Assembly (NCBI GenBank): GCA_035513275.1
Contig: DATKCJ010000322.1
Span: 1-19,659 of the forward strand
Origin: DATKCJ01 sp035513275
GTDB lineage: Bacteria > Verrucomicrobiota > Verrucomicrobiia > Opitutales > Opitutaceae
Length of the DNA stretch: 19,659 bases
Direction of reading: 5' to 3'
Shown: piece by piece, positions 16,037 through 19,659 of the stretch
Layout of the letters: each line of letters begins with the position of its first letter
Position numbering within the stretch: the stretch's first letter is position 1
Position numbers and translations under genes: made by a program
Notes under the pieces: model-generated
Told to the model about the DNA's origin: nothing
Database searches by the model: none
Seen by the model: only the letters and a program-made list of their open reading frames with translations

Positions 16037-16068
16037 CGCCGGCAGTGAATGTGAACTCCCAGATCTCG

Positions 16069-16092
16069 ATGAACTGGTGGTGGCTCGCCTGA
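16069..16092 (+). CDS. trpL: trp operon leader peptide (M-N-W-W-W-L-A)
   Basis: An ATG followed by Asn, three consecutive TGG Trp codons, Leu, Ala and TGA makes a 7-residue leader peptide just after the promoter and just before the attenuator. Three adjacent Trp codons by chance in so short a frame are very unlikely. In-frame GTGs at 16045 and 16051 could extend it to 15 or 13 residues (reading VNVNSQIS before the Met); an in-frame TAA at 16033 bounds it. No start has a strong Shine-Dalgarno. Ribosome stalling on the Trp codons when charged tRNA-Trp is scarce is the expected sensor. Confidence 0.82.
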   Translation: MNWWWLA

Positions 16093-16171
16093 AGCGGGCT
16101 GCCGTTCTCCGATTTTCACGTTCTGAAACATTCGAGAGGCGACCCGCGAACCGGGTCGCCTCTTGTGTTTT
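16083..16171 (+). promoter_or_regulatory. Transcription attenuator of the trp operon (alternative RNA hairpins)
   Basis: Segment 1 GCTCGC (16083-16088) pairs with segment 2 GCGGGC (16094-16099), with the leader stop codon in the loop. Segment 2 can instead pair with segment 3: GCGGG (16094-16098) with CCCGC (16143-16147), GCC (16101-16103) with GGC (16138-16140), and TCTC (16106-16109) with GAGA (16134-16137). Segment 3 alternatively forms the terminator with segment 4. A ribosome stalled on the Trp codons ending at 16083 would cover segment 1 and favour the 2:3 antiterminator. A ribosome at the stop would block segment 2 and allow termination. Confidence 0.85.
16135..16171 (+). terminator. 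Intrinsic terminator of the trp attenuator
   Basis: AGAGGCGACCCG (16135-16146) and CGGGTCGCCTCT (16152-16163) form a perfect 12-bp stem with the 5-base loop CGAAC. The stem is followed by TTGTGTTTT (16163-16171). It sits 37 bases before the trpE start. Confidence 0.88.
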
Positions 16172-16207
16172 AAGAGGCGACACGGGCGCAGGTTTCCCAA
16201 TAAAACT

Positions 16208-17809
16208 GTGCCGATTACCTCCCAAACGCTCAGCTCCGCCGGACCCGTTCCTGCAAAGGTCCACGTCACCGCACGTTCCGCTGCGCGGACCGCTGCGCCT
16301 GCAGCGATTCTTGCTGCGTTGAAATCCCGCGGCGCGCGCGACCTTGTGCTCCTCGAGAGCGGCGGACATTCCGAACAGCGCCTGCCGACGCTGCGCCGCA
16401 GCCTTCTCGTTACGCGCGCGCTCCTTCGTCTTGAAGTCCGCGGACTCGTCGTCGAGGTCACGCCGCTCCAGTCGTCCGCGGGTGGCCTCATCGAAGCTCT
16501 CGCGGCAAGGCTTCCCGGTGCCGATGTTCGCGACGGCCGGCTGCAATGCACTTTCCCTGATGCGCGCGCCGTGCCCGGCATGCCTGACTCGGAGATGCTC
16601 GCGCTGCCGTCGGTGTTCGACGCGATCCGCGCCGCCGCCGGTCTGCTTGCCGACTCGGGCCAGCGCGCTCCGTTCGCACCGGGACTCTTCGGCGCGTTTG
16701 GCTACGAGATCGTGGATCACTTCGAGGTGCTTCCGCCGCGCAAAGCCGACCCGCTCGACGAGCCCGACGCTTCGCTCGTGCTCGGGAGCGACATGATTCT
16801 CTTCGATCACGAGGCCGGCACGGTGCACGTGATCACACGCGGATTGCCGTGGGAACCGGCCTCGGAAGTCGCCGCGCGCCACGAGGCGATGTCCGCTCTC
16901 TGTGAATCGGCGCCTGCAGTTGCGCCCATCACGTTCAAGGCTCCTGCCGCTCCCGCGGAGACGGACATGACTGATGCGGAGTTCATCGAGGCGGTGCGCC
17001 TCACGCGCGAACACGTCGGCGCGGGCGACATCTTTCAGGCGGTTCTTTCGCGCGGCTTCCGCATCGAGTCGCGCGCGGCCAGCGTCGATGTCTATCGCAC
17101 ACTCGCGGCGCGCAACCCGTCGCCTTACATGTTCCACGTCGATCTGCCCGACGGCGAACTGCTCGGAGCATCGCCGGAGACATTCCTCAAGGTCGAGAAG
17201 CGCGCGATCGAGATCCGCCCGATCGCCGGCACGGTTCCGCGTGGCTTCGCGCCCGATGGAACGATCGATGCCGACCTCGACGAGCGTCTCGCGTTTTCGA
17301 TGATGCTCGATCCGAAGGAGCAGGCCGAGCACGCGATGCTCGTCGACCTCGCGCGAAACGACGTGGCGCGCGTTTCCGAGCCCGGCACGACAGCGATCGT
17401 GCAGCTCTTCGCCGTCGAGAAATACAGCCACGTGCAGCACATCGTCAGCCGCGTGCGCGGCCAGCTTCGCGCGGGCCTCGACGCACTCCACGCCTACCGC
17501 GCGGTCGCCAACATGGGCACGCTCTCGGGTGCGCCGAAGGTTCGCGCGATGCAGATCATTCGCGAACTCGAGACCGCGGCGCGCGGATTCTACGGCGGTG
17601 CCGTCGGATACCTGCTGCAGGATGGCACGTTCGACAGTTGCATCGCGATCCGCACGCTGCGTCGGAAGGGCGGCAGCTATTACACGCGCGCCGGTGCAGG
17701 CATCGTCTGGGGCAGCGTGCCCGAGCGTGAGTTCAACGAAACCGAAATGAAGTCGAAGGCGGTGCGCTCCGCGGTTGCGTCCGCCGAAATCGGAGGAGCC
17801 GTATCATGA
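16208..17809 (+). CDS. trpE: Anthranilate synthase component I
   Basis: I chose GTG 16208 because the upstream extension of the frame runs into the attenuator terminator. The 533-residue product converts chorismate plus ammonia (from TrpG) to anthranilate, the first step of tryptophan synthesis. The LLES motif at 48-51 is the Trp feedback site in known TrpE proteins. The chorismate-binding domain shows GASPETFLKV (about 320), RPIAGTVPRG (about 337), EHAMLVDLARNDVARV (about 375), YSHVQHIVS, NMGTLSGAPKVRAMQ (about 436) and a final AGAGIVWGSVPE. Overall wording and length resemble the enterobacterial type rather than shorter forms. It overlaps trpG by 4 bases (ATGA). It is probably regulated both by feedback and by the leader attenuator. 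Confidence 0.96.
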   Translation: MPITSQTLSSAGPVPAKVHVTARSAARTAAPAAILAALKSRGARDLVLLESGGHSEQRLPTLRRSLLVTRALLRLEVRGLVVEVTPLQSSAGGLIEALAARLPGADVRDGRLQCTFPDARAVPGMPDSEMLALPSVFDAIRAAAGLLADSGQRAPFAPGLFGAFGYEIVDHFEVLPPRKADPLDEPDASLVLGSDMILFDHEAGTVHVITRGLPWEPASEVAARHEAMSALCESAPAVAPITFKAPAAPAETDMTDAEFIEAVRLTREHVGAGDIFQAVLSRGFRIESRAASVDVYRTLAARNPSPYMFHVDLPDGELLGASPETFLKVEKRAIEIRPIAGTVPRGFAPDGTIDADLDERLAFSMMLDPKEQAEHAMLVDLARNDVARVSEPGTTAIVQLFAVEKYSHVQHIVSRVRGQLRAGLDALHAYRAVANMGTLSGAPKVRAMQIIRELETAARGFYGGAVGYLLQDGTFDSCIAIRTLRRKGGSYYTRAGAGIVWGSVPEREFNETEMKSKAVRSAVASAEIGGAVS

Positions 17810-18429
17810 GCGCCAACAATCGCGTCGTGCTGATAGATCACTACGACAGCTTCACGTTCCTGCTCGCGGAGCAGTTCGCGCGCTTCGGCGCCGACGTGCG
17901 CACCTACCGGCTGCCGGAGTCGCTCGCGCAATTCCAGAAGATTGTCGCCGAGGTCGATCCCGCACTCGTCGTGCTCTCGCCCGGGCCGGGACACCCGACG
18001 GAAGTTCAGTCTACTCTCGACTGGCTGCGTTCGGAGCCGAGACAACCCGTGCTCGGTGTTTGCCTCGGTCACCAGGCGATGGGAGTCGCGACGGGCGGGA
18101 AGGTCGGCCGCGCTCCTTCGCCAGTCCACGGCATGGCGACCGAGGTGAAGCTCGGCGACGATCCGCGCTTCGCCGGGCTGCCGTCGACGATTCGCGTCGG
18201 TCGCTACCACAGTCTCACAATCACTGAAGTTGCGCCGGACCTCGAGGTCATAGGAACAGGCGACGAAGGCGGCACGACGATCGTCATGGCCGTGCGGCAT
18301 CGACGGCTGCCGTGGCTCGGCGTGCAGTTTCATCCGGAGAGCTGCCTCACGCCGATGGGCGGCGTGCTGGTGCGCTCGGTGTGTGCGTCGGTGGGAATTG
18401 GCACTGCAAACACGGAGACAATCGCATGA
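17806..18429 (+). CDS. trpG: Anthranilate synthase component II (glutamine amidotransferase)
   Basis: The 207-residue class I glutamine amidotransferase hydrolyses glutamine and channels ammonia to TrpE. The triad is present: C86 in LGVCLGHQAM, H176 and E178 in GVQFHPES. The oxyanion/loop motif LSPGPGHP is at 57-64. The start ATG overlaps the trpE stop, with GGAGGAG at 17792-17798 giving efficient reinitiation. It is separate from trpD, not fused as in some enteric bacteria. It could in principle also serve an aminodeoxychorismate synthase, but the operon makes tryptophan its main task. Confidence 0.96.
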   Translation: MSANNRVVLIDHYDSFTFLLAEQFARFGADVRTYRLPESLAQFQKIVAEVDPALVVLSPGPGHPTEVQSTLDWLRSEPRQPVLGVCLGHQAMGVATGGKVGRAPSPVHGMATEVKLGDDPRFAGLPSTIRVGRYHSLTITEVAPDLEVIGTGDEGGTTIVMAVRHRRLPWLGVQFHPESCLTPMGGVLVRSVCASVGIGTANTETIA

Positions 18430-19454
18430 GCGCGCTACAATCAGTCATCAAGTCAGTCCTCGAGGGTCGCGCACCCGATGCGGTGGCCGTTGAGGAAGGC
18501 ATGCACACGATCATGCGCGGCGAGGCTGAGCCGGTGTTGTTCGGCGGATTCCTCGTTGCACTCGCATCGCGGCCAGTCGAGCCGACGCATCTGGCCGCCG
18601 CCGCTCGCGCGATGCGCGCGCACCGCGTGGCGATCCATCCGCAGGTGCGACCGCTCGTCGACACGTGCGGCACCGGCGGCGACGGCGCGGGCACGTTCAA
18701 CATTTCCACGGCCGCCGCCATGGTCGTCGCGGCGGCTGGATGCGCCGTGGCAAAACACGGCAACCGCGGTGTCTCATCGAAAGTCGGCAGCGCCGACGTG
18801 CTCGAGCAACTCGGCTGCAAGCTCGACCTCGCACCAGCCGACGCGTGCCGGTTGATCGATGCGACGGGCTTTGCGTTTCTCTTCGCGCCGGCGTTTCACC
18901 CCGCGATGAAACATGCGGCGCCGGTGCGCCGCGCGCTGGGGGTGAGAACAATCTTCAACATGCTAGGGCCGCTCGCGAATCCGGCGCTCGCGGAGTTTCA
19001 GTTGATGGGCGTGTTCGACCCGTCGCTCACCGAGACGATGGCGCGCACACTTCTCGAACTCGGCAGCGAGGGGGCGCTGGTCGTCCACTGCGCGGGCCTC
19101 GACGAGATCGGGCTCCATGCGCCGACGACGGGCCATCGACTGAAAGACGGCAAGGTAACGCCCGTCACGATCGAGCCGGAGTCGCTCGGCATCGCGAGGC
19201 AACCGGTCTCGGCGCTCGCTGGTGGCGACCCTACAGCCAACGCGCGCATCATCCGCGCGGCGCTCGGCGGTGGAGCGGGCGCGTGCTCCGACATCGTCGC
19301 ACTCAACGCGGCTGCCGCGCTCGAGGTCGCCGGCCATGTGGCCGATCTCGGCGAAGGACTCGTGCTCGCCCGCGAGTTGATGGAGTCTGGCGCGGCGGTT
19401 GCAGTGATCGATCGTTACTCGACTTCGAGTCGTGGCACGGGAGGAGCGGCGTGA
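18426..19454 (+). CDS. trpD: Anthranilate phosphoribosyltransferase
   Basis: The 342-residue enzyme transfers phosphoribose from PRPP to anthranilate, the second step of the pathway. It starts at the ATG overlapping the trpG stop (ATGA). The PRPP-binding DTCGTGGDGAGTFNIST lies at 79-95, and KHGNRGVSSKVGSADVLEQLG at 110-130. An FLFAPAFHPAMK segment and NMLGPLANP follow; all are diagnostic of TrpD. The frame is open further upstream into trpG, but only the overlapping ATG gives the family's usual N-terminus (a short helical bundle beginning about 10 residues before EGR). Length is normal. Confidence 0.96.
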   Translation: MSALQSVIKSVLEGRAPDAVAVEEGMHTIMRGEAEPVLFGGFLVALASRPVEPTHLAAAARAMRAHRVAIHPQVRPLVDTCGTGGDGAGTFNISTAAAMVVAAAGCAVAKHGNRGVSSKVGSADVLEQLGCKLDLAPADACRLIDATGFAFLFAPAFHPAMKHAAPVRRALGVRTIFNMLGPLANPALAEFQLMGVFDPSLTETMARTLLELGSEGALVVHCAGLDEIGLHAPTTGHRLKDGKVTPVTIEPESLGIARQPVSALAGGDPTANARIIRAALGGGAGACSDIVALNAAAALEVAGHVADLGEGLVLARELMESGAAVAVIDRYSTSSRGTGGAA

Positions 19455-19659
19455 ACGGACTCCTTCAATCGCTCGTCGATGCATCCCAGCTCCGCGCTGC
19501 GGCGTTGTCCGCGGGCGGGCCGATCCTGCGGCGCACGCGCGCATCGCTCGCCGAGGCGCTCGAGGGTCGCGACCGGATCAAGATCATCGCGGAATTCAAG
19601 CGGAGCAGCCCGAGTGCGGGCGTGTTGGGTGCCGGGGCGTCGGCCGCGAAGCAGGCGGT
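19451..19659 (+). CDS. trpC: Indole-3-glycerol-phosphate synthase, N-terminal part (cut by right edge)
   Basis: The GTG start overlaps the trpD stop (GTGA) and is preceded by GGGAGGAG. Only 69 residues are visible. They contain the helical N-terminal region and IIAEFKRSSPSAG (residues 45-57), the first beta-strand of the barrel with the catalytic/substrate-binding Lys50 and the SPS phosphate-site residues of TrpC. The enzyme closes carboxyphenylamino-deoxyribulose phosphate to indole-glycerol phosphate. Whether it is fused to TrpF cannot be seen. Confidence 0.92.
   Translation, partial: MNGLLQSLVDASQLRAAALSAGGPILRRTRASLAEALEGRDRIKIIAEFKRSSPSAGVLGAGASAAKQA

Noticed and set aside
16163..16207. 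Upstream extension of trpE to the TTG at 16163
   Set aside because: It would start translation inside the terminator stem and its T-tract, and adds a basic stretch (MCFKRRHGRR) not typical of TrpE.
15677..17491. A 604-codon open frame on the minus strand opposite smc end, REP cluster and trpE
   Set aside because: It crosses the trp leader and is antisense to trpE, with low-complexity Arg/Ala/Glu-rich content and no domain; it is a by-product of high GC.

Overview
This is a GC-rich, densely coded bacterial chromosomal window with Gram-negative features. An AsmA-like envelope protein and a trp operon controlled by ribosome-mediated attenuation are both present. The SMC protein carries an acidic insertion before its C-terminal head that I associate with Opitutus-like Verrucomicrobiota. 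That placement is a memory-based inference of moderate confidence. I see no rRNA, tRNA, phage or insertion-sequence genes.

Layout, left to right. (1) Bases 1-2705: a minus-strand hypothetical gene running off the left edge; a minus-strand universal stress protein; then a plus-strand pair with overlapping stop and start codons. The pair is a response regulator fused to a histidine-kinase-like module that lacks its phospho-accepting His, followed by a DUF4203/TMEM198-like membrane protein. (2) Bases 2717-2865: a symmetric inverted-repeat element whose arms are built from 10-bp repeats. (3) Bases 2884-3504: pyroglutamyl-peptidase I. (4) Bases 3616-6519, minus strand: a two-gene operon of a two-TM coiled-coil protein and a cytosolic-looking fusion of a trypsin-like protease with a DNA/RNA non-specific endonuclease. 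This is the best candidate here for an uncharacterised system. (5) Bases 6746-10279: a very large AsmA-like protein. (6) Bases 10439-11878: a GlcD-type FAD oxidase flanked on both sides by GTAG-headed REP hairpins. (7) Bases 12025-15849: SMC, followed by a second, different family of three GTAG-headed REP hairpins. (8) From base 16009 to the right edge: a trp operon with promoter, a leader peptide with three consecutive Trp codons, an attenuator, and trpE-trpG-trpD-trpC. Each trp gene overlaps the next by 4 bases, and trpC is cut by the window end.

How the genes work together. The trp genes form one translationally coupled unit that converts chorismate through anthranilate toward indole-glycerol phosphate. 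They appear to be controlled by TrpE feedback (LLES motif) and by attenuation at the leader. The protease-nuclease pair is likely co-transcribed and suggests a toxic effector whose activity is restrained until triggered; that role is a hypothesis. The remaining genes look like housekeeping or single accessory genes without an obvious common pathway.
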